64,000 nucleotides of DNA from Calliopum simillimum (Eukaryota > Arthropoda > Insecta > Diptera > Lauxaniidae). Below, piece by piece: positions 1 through 11,514 of this stretch. The notes under the pieces were generated by a model. The model did no database searches. It had not been told where the DNA came from and worked only from the letters and a program-made list of their open reading frames with translations. Position numbers and translations under genes: made by a program. Numbering within the stretch: the stretch's first letter is position 1; every line of letters begins with the position of its first letter. The DNA lies in contig OX638370.1 in assembly GCA_951812925.1 (NCBI GenBank), positions 39,559,948 to 39,623,947 of the forward strand, given 5' to 3'.

Positions 1-1020
1 ATGATGTTTGCTTAACTGATGTAGATTTATTTGATGTTGAGATTTAAAGTTTGTATATTAAACAAATTTCTGTTGTTTTTTTATAAGTATTCTGTGTTGT
101 TTTTCTTCCCTTCTTTTGATAAAAAATGTTATATACTCAAATTTGGAATCAAAAACATTTTTTCAAACAGAGTTTGAAAAGTTTACAAAAAATCATACGC
201 AATAAAATAAAAAGAAAAAAAAACAAATCAAAAATATTTTTTTTATCATTAAAAATTAAATAAAGCAAATCCGTTTTGAGTTCGTATTTGAAGTATTTAC
301 GGAATCGAAACGGATTTGCCCAGGTTCGAATCCTACCAGAGGTGGATTTTTACCCTTTATTTTTCTTCCTTTTTTTTCTTTTTATTATTTTTTAATTGCT
401 AATAGGCGCATCAAAACGTTTTTTTTTCTGTAAATATACAGCATTAACATATTTAAAAGCAAATCCGTTTTGAATTCGTTTTTACATAAGTTTCGGATTC
501 GAAACGGGCCCGCACTGCGGAATTTAAATTTTTTTTATTCGCTAATAAGCGCTTCAAAATATTTTTTTTTTTTATCTAAACAAAGCGTTTTGAATTCGTT
601 TTTGATGTACGTTACGGGTTCGAAATGGGTCCGTTACCGCGGATTACGTTTTTTATACCTTTATGAACTCGTAATGGATTCGAAACGGATCCTCATCCGT
701 TTTTGTGCACATTGGGTATATAACATCAACATTATTAAAAGCGAACCTGTTTTGAATTCGTATTTAAGTACGTTTCTGGTTCGAAGCGGGTCCGCCACCG
801 CGGATTTACGAGGGTTCCAGTCCCAACATAGGCGGATCGTTTTAATTTTTTTTCCAACTTTATTTTTTTTTAATCGCTAATAAGCGCTTCAAAATGTTTT
901 TGTTTTTTTTAAACACAGCATTACCGTTATTAAAAGCAAATCCGTTTTGAATTCGTTTTAGATGTACGTTACGAGTTCGAAACGGATCCGCATCCGTTTT
1001 TGTGCAATTAGGAAGCAATA
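1..1020. repeat. Compound repeat with tRNA B-box-like words, inverted partner of 42573-43290
   Basis: AT-rich repeat block in the last visible intron of eIF3b. Bases 1-716 are a near-identical inverted copy of 42573-43290, and the match continues to the window edge. It contains a run of related units (around 470-515, 590-640, 740-805, 930-1000), each with AATCCGTTTTGAATTCG followed by a TTCGAAACGG-type word. GGTTCGAATCC at 323-333 is a perfect match to the tRNA B box. Poly-T runs separate the units. No coding capacity. Confidence 0.75.
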
Positions 1021-1261
1021 GATCTTTTCACTTCGTTGTTCGCTTAAAAACTTGGTCGTATCAAGACGACAATTCGACAGTAGTCAGATTGGCAATATTA
1101 ATATTGCATGATAGAAAAAATTTACTGTCCCATGCCCGGACGTGTCCCACTCTGTCCGACTTTCCTCTACAAAAATAAAATCCTATCCTATCCTTCCTTT
1201 GCCCTTCCTTCCTCAATCATTTATATTTTTAATTTACAGTGCTCAAAACTTGTATACTTAC
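1021..1261 (-). other. Intron sequence of eIF3b, no feature seen
   Basis: Starts (on the minus strand) with the donor GTAAGTATAC directly after coding base 1262. I looked for the acidic C-terminal exon of eIF3b in bases 1-1260 and found nothing resembling it. The final exon therefore lies left of the window. Confidence 0.6.
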
Positions 1262-3430
1262 GATTTCTAAGCTGCATACGCCTGCTCTTTTGTTCTTTCC
1301 ATTCATCAATGCGTTTGGTACGATACTCCATAAATTGTTCACGCAATTGTGCACGTTTCTCCAACAACTCTTTAGAGGCGCGTGTCAAACGCAAACGATC
1401 CTTTTGCTCAAAGGCCGGATAATATTTCTTCAAATTTTTCTTTATTTGATTTTGCTGTGCCTCAGACAACAATGTAGGTGGTCGTGGACGCCATAGGAAC
1501 TGCACAAAGCTCTTAAGAATGGTGCGTCTAATAATGCGTCCTTGGAGCGTGTACATATTAAAGCCGGTATCTTCCTTAACCTTCCATGATGAAACACCGG
1601 TGACAACATAACGACCGGTTGGATCCCATTCAACTTCGGATGCACGGAAGTGATCGGGTGAAGCAGTGATGATGAAATCATTAGTTGTGTCAACAAATTC
1701 AAAAGTACCCATTGTCAAATTGGCCATAACAATGAATTGACCGCGTGGTGACCAGAAAAGGTGAGTACAAGATTTCTTCTCCAAACGTTTTACTAACGAA
1801 GGTTTAACACCCTTGTTAACCTCATAAAAGCTAACATTCGAGTTGTTTGGCTCACCGTGGATAATGGAAAATTTATTGCCAATTGGTTCCCAGGCGAATG
1901 CCAAAATCAACTCACGTATCTCCACCGAATCAACTGGGATTTCTTTTTCACGCATATGGAAAATTTCAAAATTATAGAACATGCCCAAGAATTTCACATC
2001 CAATTCTTTTTTGTCCTTTTTCAACTTTGAGTAACGATCAACTTTAACGCAGAGGTAATCGCCAGACTTTTGCCAATGCAATTTACAGTCGGCAACATGG
2101 AAGAGATTTTTATTTCGTGTCTCACGTTTTTTCGGTATTTCCATAAGGGTGACACGCGCTGGTATCTGATTTTGCTCCTCTACCCAGAAGGCGATTATAT
2201 TGTCGGTGGGTGACCATGAGAAGCCGCGAATACCAGAAATTTTAATTGATTTAAGATCGAGCAGGTAGAATGTTGGCGTCTCATAGATGTGTATCGAGTT
2301 CTCACCCATACGTGCAACATATTTGTCATCATGCGACCAGCGGAACATTGACAGTACAGACATACCATCGGCAACGAAGGACCGTTTCTCAGCACCAGTA
2401 CGTATATCCCAAATGATGACTTTTTGGCCAGTTGGTGTTGGTCCGTAAGTCACTAAATAATTTTCACATGGCGAGAACTCAATAAATTGCGTGCCAGGGT
2501 GTGGGAACTTTTGTATCTTCTGAAAGCTACTGCCACCCCATATAGCAACACCAGGTTTGTGGAAAGTTACTACATATGTGCCAAGTGGAGACCACTTGAC
2601 AAAAGTTTCGGTAAAACGTTCGCGAGTCTCTAACTCAGTTGCTTCGGGTAAGGTGTTCTGCCAGAAACCTACTTGCACACAATTAGGTGCTGTTTCAGCA
2701 GCCACACAGTATTGGTCGTAGGCCTCAGCATCGTTAATAAAACTGTAAAGGTCATTCTGCACCTTGAAGGGTTGAGGTGTTGGTGGTTCCCATTTTTCGG
2801 GAATATTGCCATATCTGCAATTTATAATTTATTTGAGTTAGCAGTCAAGGAAAGCTTAATTCAGTAACTTACTTTTGAAAGTCCGTAAACAAGTTAACAG
2901 CAAATGTATAACTCTTGTCCAGGCGGTGTTCATTAAATGTCTTTACTGCTTCCTCAGCCATGGTGGCATTTTTGAATTCCATGAATGCGTAACCCTTGGT
3001 TTTACCATCCTCATCCGTAGGATAAACAACATTGACGATTTCTCCGCATGTTGAAAATAATTTCTGAATGACAGATTTCAATTTTTCCAAGCGTATTGGC
3101 TCCACTACTGGGATATTATCCACAACAACAACATTTTCTACGCCATCCGTCTCGCATGGGCGCTGTGCAAGCTTGTCTGGTAACAGTTCTGCAAATAATA
3201 TATGATTAGTTTTTTATTTTATTGGAAAATTTGCATATATAAATAATTTCGAGGTTATGTTGCATTTTTGCCAGTCTCGCATGCTATGCTTTGCTGGCAA
3301 CCTTAATTTGCTCACCATCGTCACCAATATCATCGACAAAGCCTTCCGGATCTTCAAAGTTCGGTTCTTCCGCGTAGTCACCGTCATCACCGCTATCTCC
3401 GGCATATTCTTCACTTTTCTTTTTTGCCAT
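1262..3430 (-). CDS. eIF3b: Eukaryotic translation initiation factor 3 subunit B, three exons, C-terminal exon missing
   Basis: Scaffold subunit of eIF3, which binds subunits a, g and i and acts on the 40S ribosome in mRNA recruitment and scanning (family knowledge). Exons are 3430-3316 (ATG at 3430, A at -3), 3188-2873 and 2814-1262. Donors GTGAGC, GTAAGT and GTAAGT and GCAG acceptors join in phase (115, 316 and 1553 nt), giving 661 residues with no stop. Visible parts: an acidic N-terminus (1-56); an RRM (about 57-141) with VVVVDNIP and KGYAFMEF; a long WD-like beta-propeller (about 160-590, for example [12 protein letters not shown] and [16 protein letters not shown]); then a charged helical tail ending KSRRMQLRN. 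Fly orthologues are about 690 residues, so roughly 30 acidic C-terminal residues are missing; the exon ends one base into a codon at a good donor. Introns 1 and 2 are short (127 and 58 bp). The gene is divergent from Spred, about 19 kb away. Confidence 0.96.
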
Positions 3431-3515
3431 TTTCGAATTTTTACAGAAACTTTCTACAAATCGCTTTTTTTAGATGTCATCAAACTTACGCACAAGAACG
3501 AAAAGATTTCAACCG
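3431..3515 (-). promoter_or_regulatory. eIF3b 5' leader with candidate TCT initiator
   Basis: On the minus strand TCTTTTC at 3506-3500 fits the pyrimidine TCT initiator used by many fly translation-machinery genes (known class). It would give a 75-nt leader. The leader holds one short upstream ATG with a stop before the main ATG. The start site is inferred from the motif only. Confidence 0.35.
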
Positions 3516-3820
3516 AGTTTTTGTGCTGGCATGTTGGTAGAAAAAGTTTGGGTGGATTTTGACATGAATGTCAAAATTTTTCATTCGTGTGTTGGCTAAC
3601 CATAATTTTGTAATAGTTTGGCTTAACCCTTACAAACGAGGTAATTGTTGTTTGTGGAGCTGGTTCACACGACTGACCAAATAGTCTGGCGATAGTTTGT
3701 TCTATACATTTCGGCATATGAGAAAGCACACACGAGCGATTTGCTTTCGGCCAATTAAAAAATATCATTTTCACAGCAGACTGAGAAACGATCGCAACTC
3801 GAATAAAAAATCATCTAAAA
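3516..3820. other. Upstream region of eIF3b, no feature seen
   Basis: Non-repetitive looking flank upstream of eIF3b on the minus strand. No coding potential or clear TATA box was recognised; it may contain proximal promoter elements. Confidence 0.4.
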
Positions 3821-3964
3821 GGGGGTGCAGACTATCGATTCTCTTGATTTGCGTGTGTGGCAGCTATATTTCGTCAGTCATCAGTTAACTACAAATGATT
3901 TGTGGTTGAGTGATAGTCAACGGCCATATTTGACGGACGGACATGAATGCTAGTGTGTACCCAC
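3821..3964. mobile_element. Short MITE, family A copy 1
   Basis: Starts GGGGGTGCAGACTATCGATT and ends with a near-inverse, CTAGTGTGTACCCACT. The centre (around 3890-3910) is a TTTGTGGTTGAGTG-type fold also present in the copy at 5049-5166. Non-coding; no clean target duplication. Confidence 0.55.
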
Positions 3965-4350
3965 TATAACGGTCAATTATCTATTGCTGCATATACAAGC
4001 GTACACCAGGCAGACTAAACTATGGGTTTTCCCCCTCATAATTCAACGAACATAACATGGATGGATTTTAATAAGTTAAGTGTCATTCAAAAGATATTTT
4101 AACTAGCAAAAATAACTTCATTATAAATAAATTTAAATCCCAATATAATAATTTATTCTTAAAATTGAGACCTATTGTTTTCAAATATTTAATAACGAAA
4201 ACTTTTTCTTAATCGGTGATTTCTGTTCGCTAGTCGTTATAAAAGTGACGCTATTTTATTTAAAACTTCATGGCATTACCAACATATAATTTTACAATTG
4301 TCATTATGAAAGTATGTTCAAATATAGATGGCGTTATTTGACATTCAAGT
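3965..4350. other. Intergenic, nothing recognised
   Basis: AT-rich DNA between two repeat elements. I see no gene, RNA or repeat structure in it. Confidence 0.5.
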
Positions 4351-6144
4351 CCTGTAGTGGAATTCCCAAAATTTTAACGTGCGATAATCGGTATAGCAAA
4401 CTAACAACGTTTGTAGCTTTCGATAACGAAAGTGGTATTCCCAAAATCATAGTTAACAACAAAATTCACAAAATTTAGTGTTGGAAAATTTTTGGAAATG
4501 TTAACGAAAATTGTTGTCAAACTACATCGAAAAATGACAACACAACCATTTGACAAATAAACTCGATGCAAAAATAAATAAAACAAAATTTCAAAGAAAA
4601 ATCAAATAAATAATACAAAATGCAGAACGACGATATTGTTTGGAGTATCATCAACAAAACGTTTTGATCGTGAAAAACAGATACACGACATGAGTGCAAC
4701 TTAACTGGTCAATATGACACTGTGCGCGAGGCAAAAGGCATCATATATTTCCTCCTGAAAACTGCAATGCTATGACAAGCAAACTGTGGGAGGGTGTGAT
4801 AATGTCAGGCAATTTTGAAAAAGACATGTATTCTGCTTTTACTCCTAGGAGGAGCATAGGGCCAATATGAAACGCGTCCATATGTAGCAATCCCTTGCAA
4901 TGTCTTTGTCATTTGATTTTTGCTTAAAAAAAACCGTCCTTTCCAAATAATAATTTAATTTATTTTATTTTTGACAACGTCAATTGTGATATAAACTTCG
5001 CTTAAGCAGCCCTAACTTTTTTGAGAATGGATTGAATGGTGTTTAATAGGGGGTTCGTCAGTTAATTATGGCCGCTGACTGTCACTTAACCACAAACCAT
5101 TTTGTGGTTGACTGGTGACAGATGAAAAAATGGCCACACGAAATTGATCGCTAGTCTGTACCCCCTAAGCGGCCCTTAATTCAAATAATTGCGAAAATTA
5201 AATTCATAGCTAAACTCCACTCAACAGATAAACTACGTTTAAGCTCACACTGTGAAATTGACCAAATCCGATCGTTTGAAATCGTTCAGCACCAAAGATA
5301 TCTCAGATAATCGCTGTGAAAAATCTGTTGAACTGAAGCGAGGACGTATATACTTTGAAGAGAAGCTTGAAGTGCATTACATGATGTTGTGGAAACTTTT
5401 TTTTTATTGAAAATTTGGCTTAAGCTCTTAATAGCTTTTTGATTTAGAAATAAATGTTAAGTCATTAAAAGGTCTCGCAAACTTCTTTCTCCTGTGGTGA
5501 ACGTGTAGTTTCTTTATGATTTCCGTCTACTACTTTTTATAGGTAATTTTAAGAGCAGTCAGACAGTGTAGTTTTGAGCAAAAAAAATGTACGTGAAGAT
5601 CCCATAAATGTAACGGTTCTCAATTATTAACTTGATGGTATTCAACATAGCCAAAAAAAGTCTTCACTTCAATCAACCTGCCGAAATGGCATTTAAGAAT
5701 AAGTCGTAAATGTTGGTAATGGCCTTCCTAAATGAAATCCAGTCTCGTTGACCTCTCATACACCTCCAATTTTTTCTTTCTTTGACCTAGGCTCTTTTGA
5801 ACCACAAAAATATGAAAATAATAAATATAAGAATGAGCTAAGTATTGGGTTTCCTTATTAATGTAATTTTTTTCAATTTTTAGGTATAAACTTATAATTT
5901 TTTTAAAAACAATTATTTTGATTGCATTCTTCAATTAAAAACTACATTAACGTTGCTTTCGGTACGATAGCGACGATGAAAAACTTGTAGCAAACTTAAC
6001 AACAACTGACCGAAATTAACAGTCAAAGTTTGCTACAAAAGTTGTTAAAATTATGTTTGGGAATACCAATTAACAACAATCGTTGTTATTCGCAAGTTAA
6101 CGACCGAAAAATGTCGGTAAAGAATTTCGGAATTCCACTACAGG
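4351..6144. mobile_element. Non-coding element with 16-bp terminal inverted repeats
   Basis: Ends are CCTGTAGTGGAATTCC (4351-4366) and GGAATTCCACTACAGG (6129-6144). Subterminal parts are also inverted: GGTATTCCCAAAATCATAGT near 4433 against TTTGGGAATACC near 6053, each followed by AACAAC-rich sequence. The middle has no long reading frame and hosts the MITE at 5049-5166. The class cannot be assigned and no target duplication was found. Confidence 0.55.
5049..5166. mobile_element. Short MITE, family A copy 2 (nested)
   Basis: Begins GGGGGTTCGTCAGTTAA and ends GCTAGTCTGTACCCCCT. The centre is a hairpin, AACCACAAACC against TTTGTGGTTGACTGG. It is related to 3821-3964 and sits inside the element 4351-6144, so it is probably the younger insertion. 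Confidence 0.55.
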
Positions 6145-7265
6145 GGGTCGATTCTGGTTCAGTGAAACTGTGAAGTGTAAAAAAAATTATCACTTTCATT
6201 TTCACCGAATCTTTTCACTTCACTTCATCGATTGAAGCGATTCTGGTTTACAAAGTGAAAAAAGCGAGTTGAATAAAATTTTCAATGTGGTGTGTGAAAA
6301 ATAACTGACATTTATCTAGCTGACAAATAGTTTGATTCAAAATACAAATTTTATACACATACGTAATGAGATTCTGTAGCTGATGTGATAGAGGGTTTGC
6401 TATTTTAATATTTCGGAGCATTGTGGTAGGAGATCAATCCCAATGGGGGGGGGACAGTTATTATTTTTTTTTTAATTTTTTTTTTTTTTTTTTTTTAAAT
6501 TAACGCTTACCTCTTTTTAGTTAAGCAGAGGTAAGCGCTTACTCCCTAAGACATACAATGAAACGATGCTTCTTATGGAATATAAGTGCTTGGTACTGAC
6601 AAATACATAAATGCTAATGAAAAGCTTTTCCCCTTGGTCGAAATTGATTTTTAGAATACAATTAAACCACGATTACGGCCACACGGTTCTAGCTAAGAGA
6701 ATGAAACTTGGTACAGATAATACTTGGGGTCGAAGTGTGATTGAGATTCAGGCGGATAGTTTCAGAGTCTACAAAGGACAGACTGTCTGATTTGCGATCC
6801 GATCTAAATCACGCTGTCCACTTGCTTTAGGTGGTCAAAACGAACTCTAGTTTTTTAATTGAGCCAACTAAAACTGGACCGCGATGGAATAAACGGCGTT
6901 AAATTGAAGCGAAACGAATATAGAATCAATCGGGGTGGTGGGGTGAAAATTCCTTATATTTTGCAATTTTAAATTTATCCATCTGATTGAGCACCTCCAA
7001 TTTCCGGCCATTTACATCAACTTATTCTTAATGTTTTATAGGAAACAGCATTTGAAATATTTTTGTTTATTTGTTTATGTTTGTTTTTCATTAAATTTAA
7101 TTTTTATCACTGTCAAATTTGTCAGTGAAAACTTTTGCTTGAGGTGTAAAAAAACTTTTCACATTTTTTTATGAACACATTACATTTCCTTATGCCCTAT
7201 ACACACTACATTTTTATACTACAAATAACAACTATTTTCCACATAAACGTGCAATTAACCTAAAA
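6145..7265. other. Intergenic repeat-like DNA, no gene
   Basis: AT-rich. Contains repeated TCACTTTCA/GTGAAAA-type words (6150-6300 and 7110-7165), a G7 run at 6445 and a poly-T run at about 6462-6497. No coding potential recognised. Confidence 0.5.
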
Positions 7266-8222
7266 CCCGATCAAAAAAACTTGTCAAGTTCTTGTCATTG
7301 TATCAGAAATGTATATCAAAATGATATCAAAAATGTATCAGCCACTGATATCCATTTTTTGTATATCATTTTGATATATTTTTGATATCATTGAATGACA
7401 TGTCAATTTTGTATCAGAAATGTATATCAAAATGATATCAAAAATTTATCAGCCGCTGATATCAATTTTGTATCAGAAATGTATATCAAAATGATATCAA
7501 AAATTTATCAGCTGCTGATATGTCAAATTTAACGCTTTAGTTTGTGAATTTTATGGAAGACGAACGCGCAGCCAATTTTAGTGAAGAAAAAGTGAAAATA
7601 TAATTATAATATATATAATACAAATATAATTGAGTGCAAAAAACCCGACACTCCATTCAGTTGCTGCATGCAGCCTGTGGTTGGGAAAACAAAAAGTATG
7701 GAAACGGACGAGCAACCAATTTTAGTAAGAAGTGAATTTTCTAATAAAACTTGTGAAAAAGCACAAAAATATAATTGAGTTAAAAAAACCGACACTTCAT
7801 TCATTTGCTGCATGCGGGCAATTTCTAAAAACTTGCCGACGATCAAATACAATATTGCAAAATTTGGTTATGTCAATTTTGTATCAGAAATGGATATCAA
7901 AATGATATACAAGTTTTGTATATCATTGATATACAATTTTTGTATATCATTTTGATATCTTTTTTTGATATCATTTTGATATCTTTTTTTGATATCATTT
8001 TGATATCTTTTTTTGATATCATTTTGATATCTTTTTTTGATATCATTTTGATATCTTTTTTTGATATCATTTTGATATCTTTTTTTGATATCATGGTGAT
8101 ATACAAAAAGCGTTACATTCCGTATATCACTGTGATATCCTTTTTTTATCAAAATTTTGTATGTCACTGACAAATTTTTGATATCATTTTGATATATTTT
8201 TGATATACTTTTTTTGATCGGG
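7266..8222. mobile_element. Non-coding inverted-repeat element with CCCGATCAAAAAAA ends
   Basis: The element starts CCCGATCAAAAAAA and ends TTTTTTTGATCGGG. Both subterminal regions carry repeated TGATATCAAAATGATATC-like words. The interior (about 7555-7850) has two diverged copies of a segment around TTGCTGCATGC. No transposase; the reading frames here are simple-repeat translations. Target duplication unclear. Confidence 0.65.
7960..8098. repeat. 24-bp minisatellite, about 6 copies
   Basis: Tandem units alternating GATATCATTTT and GATATCTTTTTTT, 24 bp per unit, inside the element 7266-8222. GATATC is itself palindromic, so the array is highly self-complementary. The unit length is a multiple of three, which keeps frames open on both strands. 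Confidence 0.9.
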
Positions 8223-9605
8223 AATTAGTTACCAAAATGTGAAAGTCCATATTTTTTTACTTTTATTTGGTTTATAATATTTGCACCTGATTTTTGTCTG
8301 CAATTATTAATGAACATGCAGCAAAAATTACAAAGGAAGTAAAATTTCATTGAGAAATAAAATTTATTAAGCATGCGCAATTTAAAATCAGCGGTTCTAA
8401 TAATGAGAGCAACTGTTAATTGAGGCACATGAAGGAATTCATTGAGAAATATATTTGGTAGCTCTGTTCGTTTTATCAAATCAGAAATGAAACAGGAGTC
8501 ATGTTATATCGAAAAAATTACAAGATGGGAAATCATTGATGAAAAAACTAGCTACATATAAGTCAATTGAGAAAAATTTTTTTAACTGTTTATTTATCAA
8601 AAATAAGTGGATCCCGCAAATAACGCCATAAGAAATATCGTCAGAAAATTTTTTCGAAATAACGCCAGAAATTTTCTGGCATTAATTTTTGGAAATAAAG
8701 CCAAAAACTTATCATTAGAAAATAACGCCAGAATATTTGGAAATAATGTCATAATAAATAACGCCAGAAAATTTTTAATTCAGACTATATTAGAACCCTT
8801 GTGCCGCGTCTGGATCCAAATAGATTCAAGTGGACATTTTCTTTATCCATATTAATCCGTTAGAATCTAGACGCGGCATAAAGGAAGTCATGCAGAAACT
8901 CTTATGAGTTGTCAAGTTTGGAAACTCTGACGGTGTGAATGCAATTATAGCTGTATTTAAGACGGCAGCGTGTTAATACGTAGTTGTCACTGTTCTTCTA
9001 AAACGAGTTTATGTGCTATGAAATGGTTTGTCATATGAAAACTCTTATAAGTTATTTTAACATTCGATTTGAATCTATTTGAAAAAAAAAAGCCACACGA
9101 GTTTTCAAATTGTTTTATGTTGTGTGAAAATTTAAAAAAGGGTTAACACAATAGCTTTGTTTGATGATTGCTAGAGTACTCTAGAGGAAGTTAGAGCAGT
9201 CAAAAGTTTTCGATGAAACTTTTTTCTGCTCTAGCTTGCTCTATTCTACTTTGAAAAATGTTCGATAAGTCTGCTCCAAACTGCTCTTTTCTGCTCTAGA
9301 TTTTTATGTAGAGCAGGTTGGAGCAGCAAATTTTCATAAGAAAAATCGAAACAAAATAAATATTTTTAAAATTTATATTTTTTATATATTATTTTTAACG
9401 TAAATAAATGCAAATAAAATTTAAATTTTTGCTGATTTTCTCAAAGTTGCTTGTTTTGTGTTTTTTGAAATTTCTGCTCTACCCTACTCTACTCTGCTCT
9501 AAAAGTAACTTGACATTTTTCAAAAGCTCTACATTGATAAAAGTTCGCCAAACAAAGCTAATAAGATCAACAAAAATGTCATATGAGAAATCAGACAAAA
9601 AAGCA
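8223..9605. other. Intergenic with small repeat relics
   Basis: No gene seen. About 8605-8790 holds AATAACGCCAGAAAATTTT-type words several times. About 8800-8876 is a short inverted pair, TGCCGCGTCTGGAT against AATCTAGACGCGGCA. About 9175-9505 is rich in GCTCTA/AGAGCAG words placed in inverted orientation towards the two ends, which suggests an old inverted-repeat element. Confidence 0.45.
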
Positions 9606-10112
9606 TAAAAGGCACTTCAGACTATATGAGAAATCATATGTGTTTCCTTATGTTTTTCTGTAAGACTTTTGCTCTGACTGTCAAATTTTTATTGTTTTTC
9701 ATTTATATTGTTGAAATTGTTTTCATTCTTTATTTATCAAACAACATTAAAATATTTGAAAACTCATATGACTTCTCTTTTAAAATAGATTCAAATCTAT
9801 TGCCAAAATAACTCATACGTATATGAGTTTTCTTCTGACAAATCATTTGTGTAATAAATCATGGTTGAATTACCCTGGTTGCAGCGATAGCAAATGCTGC
9901 TTCTTCTTAAACTACGAAAATGTCAAAATTTTCTAGTCTTTTGACAGATAGCAAGGCAAAATCAGGGTTCCATTTTTTTTATTTTGACAGCTTGGCATAA
10001 CCATTGTTATTGAATCATGTAATAAACTTACATTCACACTATCAGAGTTGCCATATTTGACAACTCATAAGAGTTTCTGTATGACTTCTCAGATAGTCTG
10101 AAGCGGCTTTAA
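9606..10112. mobile_element. MITE family B copy 1
   Basis: Left end AAAAGGCACTTCAGACTAT; right end ATAGTCTGAAGCGGCTTTAA. Related to the copy at 14370-14674 (shared interior ATGAGTTTTCTTCTGA and ending). A truncated extra end follows at about 10113-10156. Non-coding. Confidence 0.65.
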
Positions 10113-10189
10113 GAAAACTCTTATGACTCCTCAGATAGTGTAAAGTGCCTTTAAGAGTATACGTGTCGACGGGTCTTTAAAGTGGGCTT

Positions 10190-10437
10190 AAGGCCGCTTT
10201 ACACTATCCCAAAAAGTATAATGACATGTCCAAATTGACATGTTGCAAGCAATGTGTGATAGTTTAAACTAGAGAATAACAATCTAATGAAAAAGCGTTT
10301 TGATTTTTTTGACAGTCTAAACCTGAAATTTTACACTCCTCCCCACATTAATACAAAATTGACAGTATAATGAAATACTATCACACTTTTTTCTGACATG
10401 TTGTAATACTTTGTGGGATAGTATAAAGCGGCCTTTA
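10190..10437. mobile_element. MITE family C, 248 bp
   Basis: Terminal inverted repeats AAGGCCGCTTTACACTATCC and GGATAGTATAAAGCGGCCTT. The inner parts also mirror each other (GACATGT and CACACT words). The GGCCGCTTTA/GGCTTTA ends resemble those of family B, so the two may share a transposase. Confidence 0.65.
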
Positions 10438-11514
10438 CACATACGGTTGTAGTTGGACAACTATATGTCATGTCGAATTTGTATGAGAACCAGCTCTTAA
10501 TCTGACAATATTGTCAAAAGCAGCTTGGTGGAGAGCATCGCGAAATCGCTGAACAACAGTTGGTGGAGCTCATTGGAGCTATTGTGCTAGGAAAGAAAAA
10601 GAGTACAGTGGAAAGAATTAATATGCGTAGAGAGAAAAGCGAATGAAAACATTAACAAATAGTGAGCTATTAGCTTTATATGAAACGATACGGAAACAGA
10701 TCAAGGGAACAGAAAATTCCAATTCCTCCGATTCCAACAGCCAGCTTCTTTACATTCGCAATTCATCCCGAGGAACCTGCTACGAAAGACAGACAGACAG
10801 AACAGACAGACGGGACAGCGAAAAAAAGAAAGAAAAAATTAAAATTGTGCAATAAAAAATTGGGAAAATGTAAAGCATGTGAAAAATGAAGAAGAAAATT
10901 GCAATTGCAATTAAAAAATCGTCGCGAAAACAAGTTAAATTCAAAATTGCTGTTGGAAAAAAAAAAAAATTGTGTCTGTGCGTGTATGTGTGTCTTACAG
11001 CGAAGAAGAAAAGTTGTCTTGTCCAAAAACAAAAAAGCTGCGTTATCCAATAGAGAAAAATTCCGATACATCGCCACACCATCCACCGTCGTGTCGTCTG
11101 TCGTGCAAATATAAAGATGAAAAATTTTGTTTAAAAATGAAATGAAAAATCGAAAGAAAGAAAGAAAAAAAATAATTGCATTTAAATACAAGAGTGTAGT
11201 GTCACCAGTTCCTCTGGGAATTGCAAATTCAAAAAAAGTAATTCAAAAAATGTTTTTTAACAAATAGAAAAAAAAAAAAAAAAAAAATGAGAATCAAATT
11301 CTTATGTAGATAAATTCAATGCAAAAAGTAGGAAAAGCCAAGCAGCCGTAGAGGGATAGACGCTCCGTTGACAGCGAAGAGAGACAAAGAGTAAAAATTC
11401 GTCCGCTAGACAGCAGAGGAGCGGCAGCAGCACTCAGAAGTTTAAAATAGGGGTGCCAAATATTTCTTTTATTTATTGAATTTGTTATTTTTATTTTGGT
11501 AGAAGACATTTCCA
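10438..11514. other. Intergenic, leader-like unique sequence without a credible reading frame
   Basis: About 10490-11150 does not resemble other repeats in the window. It has the texture of a fly 5' leader: purine-rich, a GACAGACAGA stretch near 10787, CAATTGCAATT, and A-rich runs. Open frames on both strands here are low-complexity. It could be an upstream non-coding exon of Spred, but nothing proves transcription. Poly-A at 11270-11287. Confidence 0.25.

Noticed and set aside
7868..8173. Open frame on the minus strand with a repeated 8-residue peptide
   Set aside because: Translation of the 24-bp minisatellite; similar frames are open on both strands, so there is no coding evidence.
10763..11191. 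142-codon minus-strand frame rich in Phe and Leu
   Set aside because: Complement of A-rich low-complexity DNA; no start context, domain or conserved motif.
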